Source of the DNA: Agroathelia rolfsii
Lineage: Eukaryota > Basidiomycota > Agaricomycetes > Amylocorticiales > Amylocorticiaceae
Length of the DNA: 64,000 nucleotides
Assembly (NCBI GenBank): GCA_018343915.1
Contig: JABRWF010000004.1
Span: 992,001 to 1,056,000, forward strand
Direction of reading: 5' to 3'
Position 1 is the first letter of the stretch. The number at the start of each line of letters is the position of its first letter. The notes under the pieces are model-generated. The model had not been told where the DNA came from, searched no databases, and saw only the letters and a list, made by a program, of their open reading frames with translations. Positions 34,978-45,225 of this stretch are shown piece by piece. Made by a program: the position numbers and the translations under genes.

Positions 34978-37316
34978 TCAATGTCCGCCGTTGCGCTGTG
35001 CGATGCCGATGCCGAGCTCCTCTTCCCCAGCTGCTTCTGCCTTATCCTTCCCCTTCAACACGCTGATTGTAACCTCCTCTTGTTGTCGCTCTACTTCTAC
35101 TTCTACTTCCCCTTCTTCCCTAATACCAAAGCCCTCTTCTACGACGTCCGCCGATGGAAGACTGGGGCTATCTAGATGGAGGAAGCTGGCGCTGCCACGG
35201 AGCGGTGGTGAGCGGGGTAATGACGATGATGGGGCCTGTTCGAGGTCGAGTTGAAGGTGGCGCATATGTATCGATTTTGGGTAATCTGACTTTGATGGTG
35301 TTCTTAATGGTGTTTCTGCGGCTGGTGATGATGATGATGATGACGAGGCTAACGCGGCCGTCGTTGTAATCTGTAGTATTGTGCGCGTTGGCATGGAGGT
35401 GGTACTGCAATGACGATGAGGATAATTTAACTGCAACTGTAGTTGTTGGTCTCGACGCTGGTGCTGGTGCTGACGGTATCGACGAGGAGATCTTGGCGGA
35501 GGATAATTATTAGAAACGGCAGTGTGGTCCAGGGGGCGTCTCAAGCGCAGCCTTGGCACCGAGCGTCCGCCGGAGTGATGCGAGGTTTCGCTATCATCAT
35601 CTACACGCGCGCGTAACTCCTCAAGAAAGGATTTGAGGAAAATGTTCTCCGGTCCACGCCCGTCGTTATTGCCGTGTGTACTAACGAGGCCGCGGTTGAG
35701 TGTGTCTGCGCTGCGGTAGCGAGGGGATTGTGCACGTAAGTGAAGGAGGAGGCGCGAGGTAAGCAAGACGGTGAAGATATTGGATGGTGTCGCATTGATA
35801 GTCGTGAGGACCGGCTGGAATAAGAATGAGAGATTGTTTTAGAGTTCGATGGAAATAATAAATGGCAAATCTGGCGTACAGTGGCTTTCTGGATGACCGA
35901 AGGTCATAGAAGAATGTAAGTGAATTCCTGGCTAAGCTGAAATGAAAATAGCACGTACTAAGACCATGATAGCATTACACAAGTTGCTGATGAGTAATAT
36001 GCTAAACGTGGATCAGGAAATGATCTTCAAATAAGGCAGAATAAGACCCATTACAAATAATAAACAGTCCCTATAGGCCAGTTAGTTAGAATAGCGCCAT
36101 ATTAGCCCCCAGGATAAACGTACCATCTCGCAGAATCACCCTGAAAAACCGAGACTTGAAATCAAACCGAAACCGTAAGCGGCCATCCACACGTGTCTCA
36201 AGCGTCTTCGCCAGGGTTGTCGCGAATATAAAAGTATCGAACAAGCTCTGGCCTACCCAACTCAATGATAGAGCTATCATGTCTTTCTTTTAATACATAT
36301 TTCCTATACAGCTATAGGTAAATTGACTAACCAACTTGACTGAATATGCGAGAAAACATGAGAAAAATTCACTCGGTGGAAAAAAGAATAAGATGCAATC
36401 ACCTTGACCCTGTACTAAGACGTATTGAAAAACATCCTCCAAAAGAGGATGAAAGATCAAGGATAGGCACATTGCCTGCATTGGCTTTCTAACAATGACA
36501 TTAGAAAACACGCGATGGCAACATACACCAGAACGGTAAACGCACTGCTGCAGTTGCTGCGGCACATGCGCCGATCCCTAAGCCTATGACAAGTATCCAT
36601 GTCTGACGGTTGTACAAGGCCCAGGTCCGGAGTAAAGCTGTTGCTGTATTTCCTGTTGTCAGAAAACTGGAGAAGCAGTATATTTCATACTAACCTCCTG
36701 CAGGAATCTGGGCGATAATCGAGAGGACGCGATAGAATGTCGAGTATTTAGTGCAGCTGATTTAACAATTATAAATTCAATATTTCAGACTTGGACAGAA
36801 GAAACCATACATCTATCAAAACCAAAAATGTTAGCATTACATCACCGTTACCAAAGTGAACATACATCGACAGGCATAACCGTGAACATTGAATACAAGA
36901 CAACTGGATAGACGAAAAAAGACAGGTAGCGGTTGACGTAGAACACCGCGGAGAACCATGTAAGTGGCCTGGCCCAAAAGTATTTCACCTCTTGGGAGAA
37001 TGTGATGAGGTGATCATAATACAAGATCACTATGTAAAACAATGAATATGTGAGCATCATCCCTTAGGCGCCCGGTGGTATTGGACGCAAGCCAACCTAT
37101 TACGATTAGTTTATAATACTTGAAGATTTGTCTGGGTAGAACGGGAGAAATGGATGAGCTGGCGTTGCTAAGTGAGGAGAAACCTCGGAGACAGACAAGT
37201 ATTTGAGTTCGTCGTGGATGCTCAGCTCCCTGGCGAACATGGGCACATGTGTGGTGGACTGAGACTATGGGCGTCGAGTAGGAGAGGGCATGAACACGAC
37301 CACCTGGGCCCAACAA
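34978..37316 (-). CDS. DUF6533 multi-pass membrane protein (copy B)
   Basis: Minus-strand exons recover the same order as copy A: a first helix (MLTYSLFYIVILYYD) with the signature YYDHLITFSQEVKYFW and FYVNRYLSFF near 37060-36890; CTKYSTFYRVLSIIAQIPAG near 36760-36695; LLRTWALYNRQTWI near 36635-36590; LSWVGQSLFDTFIFATTLAK and FFRVILRDG near 36270-36125; then LTSRLLLHLRA and a long cytosolic tail with Asp/His/Gln-rich runs, ending at 34978. The tail (about 240 residues) is longer than in copy A. The extreme N-terminus is unresolved; the right boundary is approximate. The role of the family is unknown. Confidence 0.7.
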
Positions 37317-38220
37317 GGGCGCTAGCTAATAGACCATGGATAGATCCATGTGCTATTGTCAATTGCGTCCTAAATGCGACCTGTCAAAATTGTCACCTGT
37401 CACGCAACCGCTTCATGATCGCGCCGCGCCGCCTCTTCCGTTTACCCTCCGGATACGAACTTGATTATCGGTACATGTACATGCACCAACAAATAAAGTT
37501 AATAAAGGACTGTATTGTGATAAAGCCGCAGGAACATCTAACAAATCAGCACAAGACCATACATCACATTCTCACAAGCTCCGCCAGTATCTTGTCCTTC
37601 AAGTTGCATACGATTATGATATCCAAGTCGGTGTCATAGACAGTAGCAACCGTTCGACAGATCAAACGATTTACTATTGTCATCTCCAGCCAACTGACAC
37701 CAAGGCTGCGTATGTTCATTTTCTGCCACCGCACCCAGCCGTACCTCGAGACTGAACCCTTCAAGGCTGAGTTCAAGCCGTGACATTGTAGCCACCGGAA
37801 CTGTAGTTGACAAGATATCGTCATTTACGCGTATACGTGTCATATATATGTAAGTTCCATCATTTTATAGTACACCTAGGCTTCTCTGTTTCACCAGCCC
37901 AAAGTCACGGTATCACATTTTTGCATCATTATTATGAGCGTATGCAGCGGGAGAAGTAACTTGAGCCAAACTCGAAGCTTGCAAAGTGCGGTTCGACTAT
38001 ACACATTGTTTCCTGATTAGGCTAGAGTGTGACCGTACGCCGTTGTGGCTATGCGTGCCACCTTTTCGCTTGCCGCCTGGGGTCAGGCGTCCCCAAGTCT
38101 TTCAAGTCTTCACCGGCTTCACCACAAGCCTGATTACATATTATAAACAACATCCCTCTCCGTGCATTTTTCTTGATAGACGAAAACAACACCAGCTACT
38201 TTCACTATCTTACTTGAATC
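37317..38220. promoter_or_regulatory. Divergent promoter region upstream of TFIIA gamma
   Basis: About 900 bp between the start of DUF6533 copy B and the TFIIA gamma ATG. An ATTATAAAC element near 38139-38147 lies about 75 bp before the ATG and could act as a TATA-like element. Open frames in this region have no family features. Confidence 0.4.
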
Positions 38221-38856
38221 ATGGCTTCTGCATACTATGAATTCTACCGTGGCTCTTCGTGCGTCCTGTTTGGCTTGCTTTGTCAGCTTGTACAATGGAT
38301 CTTGATGCTCTAGACAACTTATGTCGCCTGCTCATCCCTCTTTTTGTCATGCATGCGTTTCGTTTCACTCGTTTGAAGAATTGGCATGGCCCTTACGGAC
38401 TCTCTTGATGAACTCATCACGAGCGGTGCCATCACGCCCCAGCTAGCCATGAAGGTACTCCAACAGGTAATTATTATCTTGTGGTTTGTGGCATCTACGT
38501 GATGTGCAGGTGGTTGGTGAATTCAATGCGCTGATTGATACTTATCACCATCCAGTTTGATAAGAGCTTGGCGGACATAATGGTGAAGCAGGTCAAGAAT
38601 AAAACGAATCTCAAGGTGAGTGTGGCACCCTTGTTTGTGCTCCTTGAAGGAAGAGCATCGGTGTCTTATTGTTCTATCTTTTTTTCCCCTCGCATTATAG
38701 GGACATCTGCATACTTACCGTCTGTGTGACGACGTATGGACGTTCATCGTCAAGAATCCGTCGTTCAAAATGGACGGCCATGAACAGGTCCAGGCGAACA
38801 AGATCAAAATCATCGCCTGTAAGAACGGCGACGCTATTGAGGCTGGGAAGAAGTAG
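38221..38856 (+). CDS. TOA2: Transcription initiation factor IIA, gamma (small) subunit
   Basis: Four exons, 38221-38258, 38379-38466, 38556-38615 and 38701-38856, join in frame to 113 residues, the normal size for this subunit. Family landmarks in order: [13 protein letters not shown] at the N-terminus, [19 protein letters not shown] in the four-helix half, FDKSL, then [19 protein letters not shown] and KIKIIAC in the beta-barrel half. With the large TFIIA subunit it forms the factor that stabilises TBP on the promoter during RNA polymerase II initiation in the nucleus. The gene is single-copy and essential in yeast (TOA2). Nothing is missing. The 38-bp first exon shows why simple ORF calling would lose this gene. 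Confidence 0.96.
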
Positions 38857-40272
38857 AGCATTTAGCTTCTTGCTGCTGTCTATACCGTGCATTGTAACGA
38901 ATGTATACGTTTGGTACGATGCATGATTTGTTATTGAACTAACATGTTTTTGCGTAGTCAAATGGACTAGACAGCCAACGCTTCAATTTTACTTTCTCTC
39001 TCTCCTTTTCTATTTCTTCCTGCAGACCATGATGCCCTATGTATTATAACCACATATAATTTATACTTGTCGTTTCTTGGATATGACTGGTCCAAAGTCC
39101 CTGTTCGGATTTGATGTTAGGCCTGTCTTTTCACGAACTGTATTACTGCCTTGATACGTTTGTGGATCATTGATTCCCCATTCAGGCTTTTGGCGATCCA
39201 AGAAGCTGGAGCCATGTTGAAATTATGTTTCGCATTATGTTTAGCGCCTATTTAGGCGCTTGAAACGAGTTTGCACCTGTAAATCTAATCTGATGGGCCT
39301 TGTTCTGGGCAAATACATCACTGCGGACTGTTCCAAAGCTTGAACAGATAACGTAAATGAAGATGACCGGGGTTCTACACAGTTCAATGAACTACATAGA
39401 ACCCGGTTTTCATATCATCTCATTCGTGTATGTAACTCTTGCACCAATGGCGCATCTCGACGGTATTGATTTACAGAATTCATTAAAGCAAAGCTTCGGT
39501 TCTCCCCTCATGCGGTTTCTCGTCCACCAGTGATATATTCCTTTATCAAAGGCAAAGATACGCAGGCTTTTCGTATTGTTCCCGTTCAGCGCTCAGCTAT
39601 CACTCCTCTTTGTTTTGCAGAATAAAGAATGGAACCGAGCTCGCTACCCTGGGCCGTTATCATGGCTTATGAGGCTTGAAGAAAGCCTTGAAGCTCAACG
39701 AAAGAAAGCGGGGATTCACATCATCGGACGCGGGATTGGCGAGTGAAGGGAACATTTAAGTTCATGGAAAACCGAGATCAAGTGATCGCTGTTACCCGTT
39801 TTGTACAGCTCTGGGCTTGGGGCATCCAAGTCGAGACCAAGAACGTTATCGATGAAAACGGTGTCATGGACGGTCCGTTTTGATAAGCGCAAACCATCAT
39901 CATTAAGGACTTGTCTGTAAATGCGTGTAGGCTTTAAAGGGCGCACACAGTGGTTCTATTATAGTTTCCTGGTTGACCATAAACATGGATTACGTAGGGT
40001 GGAATGCATGTCTAGTACTATCCATATTTCTTCTTTGATTGTTGGATAGGGCAATGACATGATTCCGCTAGCATCCAAGGCATATGTACACTTAGAATAA
40101 AATGATAAAGTTCTATCGATGCAATGTTTTCAATTTAGACGCTACAGTATAGTCAAATTAATGAGTGCATTTATCCTATAGTCAGGCTTGCTACTGTCAT
40201 AGACACATGACTCCGGGTTATTGAAAGCCAAAGCCAAGTATCTGGACTCTCGTCACCTTCTGCTTCCAGAAG
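38857..40272. other. Intergenic region with a possible orphan exon
   Basis: About 1.4 kb. It contains CT-rich 3' sequence after TFIIA and one coding-looking frame at about 39623-39747, preceded by TTTTGCAG, which reads NKEWNRARYPGPLSW, then LMRLEESLEAQRKKAG and a stop. No upstream exons could be joined with confidence. Confidence 0.35.
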
Positions 40273-40280
40273 TATAAATA
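40273..40280 (+). promoter_or_regulatory. TATA box (TATAAATA)
   Basis: A consensus TATAAATA lies 54 bp before ATG 40334, with a CT-rich stretch (CACCTCTCTCTCTCGG) between them. That is the arrangement of a focused fungal promoter and supports transcription of the short ORF downstream. Confidence 0.5.
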
Positions 40281-40333
40281 GCTCTTGGAACCCCCAATCA
40301 CCTCTCTCTCTCGGTTGTTCACAAGTCGTGATC

Positions 40334-40651
40334 ATGAGTTTCCCAAAGGCCGCTCAGGCTGAGGGGCGCGCGGCTGTCAGCCCGTCGCTGTGTAGTGGTT
40401 TCAGTGGTCTGTTTGTTGAAATCCAAGTTTCTAATGTATACAAGTGGTTGTCTTTCCACACAAAATCCGCCGAGAACTGGGCCCTTGCCCTTGGTCGAGC
40501 GTGTCTCCTATTATCCTGCTATGAAGGCAGCCAGCCAGCCAGCAGTCGTTTATCAAGCGGGTCGGATGCGAGTCGTTCCGGGGTCCGTGCTGTGGCGGAA
40601 GCAGATGCTAACTGCCTTATATGGATGAACTGCCTTTTATGGAAGCGTTGA
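40334..40651 (+). CDS. Small hypothetical ORF behind a strong TATA promoter
   Basis: A 105-residue frame beginning MSFPKAAQAEGRAAVSPSL. The start sits just downstream of a TATA box and a CT-rich initiator-like stretch, in good context (ATCATGAGT). The rest shows no domain, and a second frame over the same DNA is also open, so an intron or a different reading frame is possible. Function unknown. It may instead be a short transcript without a protein. Confidence 0.3.
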   Translation: MSFPKAAQAEGRAAVSPSLCSGFSGLFVEIQVSNVYKWLSFHTKSAENWALALGRACLLLSCYEGSQPASSRLSSGSDASRSGVRAVAEADANCLIWMNCLLWKR

Positions 40652-40681
40652 AGTCGAGTGTGTCCCTTGCCCACCTCGCCC

Positions 40682-40687
40682 TATAAA
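40682..40687 (+). promoter_or_regulatory. TATA-like element upstream of the coiled-coil gene
   Basis: CCCTATAAAGC lies about 260 bp before ATG 40942, with a CT-rich tract between. The spacing implies a long 5' UTR or a 5' non-coding exon. Confidence 0.35.
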
Positions 40688-40941
40688 GCTGCCCCCCACG
40701 AACGCTGCCAGCTTACCTAGCGTTTCCCCCTCGTCTCTCGCCTGGTGCATCTGGGACACTCGTACTAACATCTCCCTCCAGTCTGCTCATCATTTAGGGT
40801 CTTCATCATCGTTTGCCTGCGCATATCTCGCCTAACGCGTCGCGCATCTACTTATCAACGCGTCTCCCACACTGTCAACACCCATCGCATCTTGACCCAT
40901 CTCGACGTGTACCACCCCCCAGCACCAAACTCTGCGCTACC

Positions 40942-42192
40942 ATGTTCAGAACCACGCATAAACGCGGCAACGCCACCCGCGCCCTTAATTCAGCACGAGC
41001 GAACCATGTCCCGCCACCGTCCCCGAAAGTCAACCATCCCAAACCCAAACCCAAAGCCGACAATAACGCCCAAGCCGGCCCATCCCGCCTTCCGTACCCC
41101 ATCCATTCCGACTCAAGCTCTCCCAAGATGCCTGGCGCGCTCGAAATCCCCTCATTTGTCTATCCAACTTCCAAACCGACAGATGAACAGCCCACCACGC
41201 CCAAGGAGACCCGGCGTGTCAGTGGCCCCGAGCGCACAAGAGAGCGTGGGCAGCGGCGTATGGACCCGCTCTCGTCCAGTCTGTCTCGTCCGTCGGTAAA
41301 TCAAGATCCGGATCTAGGATCTGACGTCTTTGAGCTGCTCAAGCTGGCCGAGTACCGAACAGCAGGGCGTCAGCTGACGCGCGAACAACAGCAGTTTCTC
41401 TCGGACCTACGTCACCTTGCCGAAAACACCTATGAAGCACGCAAAGTGACGATGTATGAAGATAGGATCGCCCGCGCCACACTCGAAGCCCCCGAGCGCG
41501 AGCGACAGCGTGAGGAGAAGCGTCGACTACATCGTGAGAAGCTTGCGCGTGAGGAGCGCGAAGCCACCGAGCGCAAGCGCCGCGAAGACCAGTGGGTGCG
41601 GTTCAAGGCCGAAGCCGAGCGGTTGCGTGTTGAGCGCATGCGCCGCCTTGCCGAGCAGGAAGAAACACGCAAGCGTGCGCGCGAGGACCATCGGCGGCGC
41701 GAAGAGGCAGAGGCTGCCGCCTTTGAGGCGCAGCGCCAGAAGCAGCGCCGTGATGAGGAGGCAAGGCGCCAATGCGAAGAGTTCGACCGCCAACGGAGGC
41801 AACGTCAGCAAGAGAAGCGCCAGCAGCAGCAGCAATTCCAGCAGCAGGACGCTAATGGCAAGGTCTGGGATGTCTTTGGCCTGTATGACGCCAAGTGGCG
41901 TGAGATCAGGAAGCCCCAGGCGCCGCTGGTGAACATCGACGCTGTGCAGCTGCCCTGGCCTGTGCTCACACCTGGCGAGGTCACCGAGGCACGTGTGCGT
42001 GAATTCATGCTCCATCCTCAGCGCTATGCCCACTCCAAGGACAAGATCCGCTCCGAGTTGCTCAACTGGCACCCGGACAAGTTTGAGGCGCGGGTGCTGC
42101 CCATCGTACGCGAAGGGGAGCGTGTGCTCGTGAAGCAACTTGCTGTTGAGGTCGCGCGCTGGATCATGGACCTTAGCGCAGAATTATCGTGA
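40942..42192 (+). CDS. Coiled-coil protein with NFKBIL1-like C-terminus
   Basis: A single exon of 416 residues from the first in-frame ATG (CACCATGTTC context, CTACCATG). The N-terminal 110 residues are Pro/Lys/Ser-rich and disordered. Residues about 170-310 are almost all Arg/Glu/Lys/Gln in heptad-like order, a long charged helix or coiled coil, ending in a Gln-rich run. The C-terminus is ordered: WDVFGLYDAKWREI, then ELLNWHPDKFEARVLP and a helix. The WHPDKF/WHPDRF element followed by a helical end recalls NF-kappa-B inhibitor-like protein 1 (NFKBIL1) relatives and many agaricomycete proteins of unknown role. It also superficially resembles a J-domain but lacks HPD in the right place. Function unknown. 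Confidence 0.75.
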   Translation: MFRTTHKRGNATRALNSARANHVPPPSPKVNHPKPKPKADNNAQAGPSRLPYPIHSDSSSPKMPGALEIPSFVYPTSKPTDEQPTTPKETRRVSGPERTRERGQRRMDPLSSSLSRPSVNQDPDLGSDVFELLKLAEYRTAGRQLTREQQQFLSDLRHLAENTYEARKVTMYEDRIARATLEAPERERQREEKRRLHREKLAREEREATERKRREDQWVRFKAEAERLRVERMRRLAEQEETRKRAREDHRRREEAEAAAFEAQRQKQRRDEEARRQCEEFDRQRRQRQQEKRQQQQQFQQQDANGKVWDVFGLYDAKWREIRKPQAPLVNIDAVQLPWPVLTPGEVTEARVREFMLHPQRYAHSKDKIRSELLNWHPDKFEARVLPIVREGERVLVKQLAVEVARWIMDLSAELS

Positions 42193-44813
42193 TCATCGTG
42201 GAAAAGTCTTTTTGGGTCTTTATCTTTATGAAGATAAAATATAGAATGTAGAATAATCCTGTATCATAGTAAGTCTTTCTCTTCATTAACTGTTGGTTGA
42301 TCGTCGGTCACTAATCACCTCTACGCATGTAGGTTTCTCGATTGCTTTGCTTTGTTTTATTTTTTGCTATTTTCCTCTCCTAGCACTCTCTGGTCGACCT
42401 AGTCGTAATTATGCCCGTAATACTTGCATATATATGGTATGCATTCTATGTACATATGTCAATCCTATGCATTTTAAGCCCTTAACGTGTTGCCTTCTGC
42501 ATGATGGCATGATTACGACTTGCAGTGGCGTTCGACGATCCTCCTCATTCCCTTCCTTCCCTGTCAGACGCTGATCCGGCCCGATCACAGGGATGAAGGA
42601 ACATCATACTCGTAGCTTTTTCTTTTCTTTTCTTTTTTCCCAAATCATCGCGACTTATTGTTATAATAAACTAACGTTTGATCGGAGGTGGAGAACTCCA
42701 ACTGGGAATACTTCTGCCGATCTCTCTATTTCCCATTGGGTTACCGGCGGGAGCAGCAAGGGACCAATAGGACCGCAATAGGAGGGCACGATGCGTACAT
42801 GCGTACATAATAGTTTAAGGGTACGATATTAGTTATATGTTATATGTGTGATTTGTTGAAGGGTGATCGGAGGATTGAATAGGTGGATATGGTGAACGTG
42901 TGAGCGATTGATGAATGTCGATGAGGCATGTCCCCCTCCAATTGGTATTTACATATCATAGATGCATATACCCGCATATGTCTAGGGTTGGATTGTGTTC
43001 GAATATACGCTGCAAGGATGCTGTTCTCTCAATGGTTGTTTATATGCAAAAAAAAAAAAAAAAAAGATACGTTCATGTCACGGCGTATACGGCGTAGCGA
43101 TTCGAGAAAAGATACTTGCTCAATGCTATCCAGGTTGACGGGATAAAGCCGTACGTATGATTCAAGAATATCACCTTACGGACACATATGTGGTTGCGAA
43201 GGTGCGTTGTAGCATTGACAGACAGGTGAGAGTACAGCCAATGCCGTCAAAGTGAATACCTCAAAACACACCTCCAGTGGTATTGGTTTCCTCTTGCATC
43301 TCTATAGTGGCACGTTAACTTCTGAAAATGACAAGATTGCAGCATAGGGTCATGAGAGAATGATTTAGAGCTAGAAGTGTAAAGGACCCGAAGCCTCCAA
43401 AGTCTTACTCGCTGAGGCGGAGCTAACATGAACCGCTCGGCCTGCGGTGCACAGACTGGACGTGGGATGAGTATAAATAAGACTTCCGGATTGGTTTGTG
43501 CGGCACCAGCCTCTGTATCTCTGCAGAATCATTTGTTTTTGGGATGTTCTATCAGAGAAAAAGACACGCAGAATGAATCTCCCGCGATGCAGTCTTTGCG
43601 AACAGGTGTACGGCTTCGGTTGTGGGAATCAGGATCACGAAAATAGAGGAAGGCATGGAAACGGGCCAGAGAAAGAGAATACGTGTGCTCAGCAGAAAAC
43701 GAAAGTTCCATATGATAGTATATCGAGAGTCAGAGCAAGTTCTGGAGGCTATCGACCATAACTGTATTCGAAGATGAGTGAAGAGGGTTGAAAGCAACCA
43801 CCCTTCATAAGACGCCGCAGAGCTGTGAACGTATCTGCTACCCATACGACAGAATTTCTTGATTGCTTGTGACAGCGAGCTGAGTAATCCCTATGGAAAG
43901 CAAATTATGATTTGTCTGCGCATCTCACCAGTTTTCCCATGGGGACGGTAGAAGAAGATAATAGATCGTGAGCATCAATAGATTGTCGTGCATACACGTT
44001 CCCATGGGTATAATGACACAACTCCAAGATGTGATGCATCATGTCGACGGATACATCAAAGGCGCTCACTGGAGAATACGTGCTAAAAATATTTTGTGAT
44101 ATGTTTGATGGTTATATCGATTATGGATCAAGGTATACAATGTACGCCATGAGCCAAGGAGACTAGAAGACCTTACGGTACCGGATTTTCCTGATCAAAG
44201 TCTAATGAACGTCTAATGAACGACGGAGGTGGACGACGTCCGACAGAGATTGAATGTACAGCTACCTTTCTGTAGCCTTACGTGGATAGCCGGGTATTCA
44301 GAATATTACTTGAAGACATAAAAGACGGGTACAAATCTTTGTCTAGACTCTACAGAGCATCGAAGCACTGGTGGAGTCGATGAACGACAACAAAGACAGT
44401 TTCACAGCTTTATGAGAACAATACTGTATTACTAGTAGTATAGAAAATCGAAAACCCGTCTTCGTCTAGCGCAGGTCCAGAAGTTGTTAATGTCGATGAA
44501 GGAAGCCTGAATTGAAAGTTAAACAGCCAGTGTGCTTGTTGTTTTCGTCCAGAGATACAAAAATTTTCTGGTGCATAGATATGGTCAATCACAATCCGAG
44601 AGAAGCAGTACAGTCAGCAGACGGGTTTCTACGGCGCCCCATGCATCATGTGCGGCCAGTCGCCGGAAGCTCGGGCCGCCGGCTATTATTCTGTGCGTCT
44701 ACCGACTATGCCAGTGGCAACTTGACTTCGGAGGTGAAAGACTTCATTCAGACAACAACATCGACTTGAACGGCTCAGGCTCGTCTATCTGAATACAAAG
44801 GCCTCAGCGTGTC
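42193..44813. other. Intergenic region without a supportable gene
   Basis: About 2.6 kb. It has a poly(A) run of 17 bases at about 43030-43046, a T/C tract near 42620-42645, and several short frames on both strands with no family pattern. Two adjacent copies of GTCTAATGAACG occur near 44201-44223. Confidence 0.4.
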
Positions 44814-45127
44814 CATTTAACGCTAAATTTGCACTCCCTGTTGCCAGAAAAAAAACCATAATAGTCATTGTTCTGGGGTTGCAATGACACTTCATTACCG
44901 CTTGCTTTATACAACACAATCGACTCTTTCTACCACAGCTAAAGGAATACCGATACACCACTTTTCATTTAACGCTAAATTTGCACTTCCTGTTGCCACA
45001 AAATGGAGAGAAAAAAACCATAATAGTCATTGTTCTGGGGTTGCAATGCCGCTTCATTACCGCTTGTTTTATACAACACAATCGACTCTTTCTACCACAG
45101 CTAAAGGAATCCCGATACACCACTTTT
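44814..45127 (+). repeat. Tandem duplication, unit about 152-162 bp, two copies
   Basis: Copy 1 (44814-44965) and copy 2 (44966-45127) both start CATTTAACGCTAAATTTGCA and end GATACACCACTTTT. They differ by a few substitutions and by about 10 extra bases after TTGCCA in copy 2. The repeat is head-to-tail with no spacer. It lies 100 bp upstream of the orphan gene at 45226. High identity suggests a recent event. Confidence 0.9.
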
Positions 45128-45225
45128 GCTTTGAGCAAAGCGGTTGTATTTTGTCCTCATGATATAAAATGGCTCATCAGTATGGTCTGAGCCTAAATTG
45201 TTCTGTTGACCGTTGAGCCATCCCA

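Noticed and set aside
41527..42138. 203-codon minus-strand frame rich in Leu
   Set aside because: It is the complement of the Arg/Glu-rich coiled coil and has no independent support.
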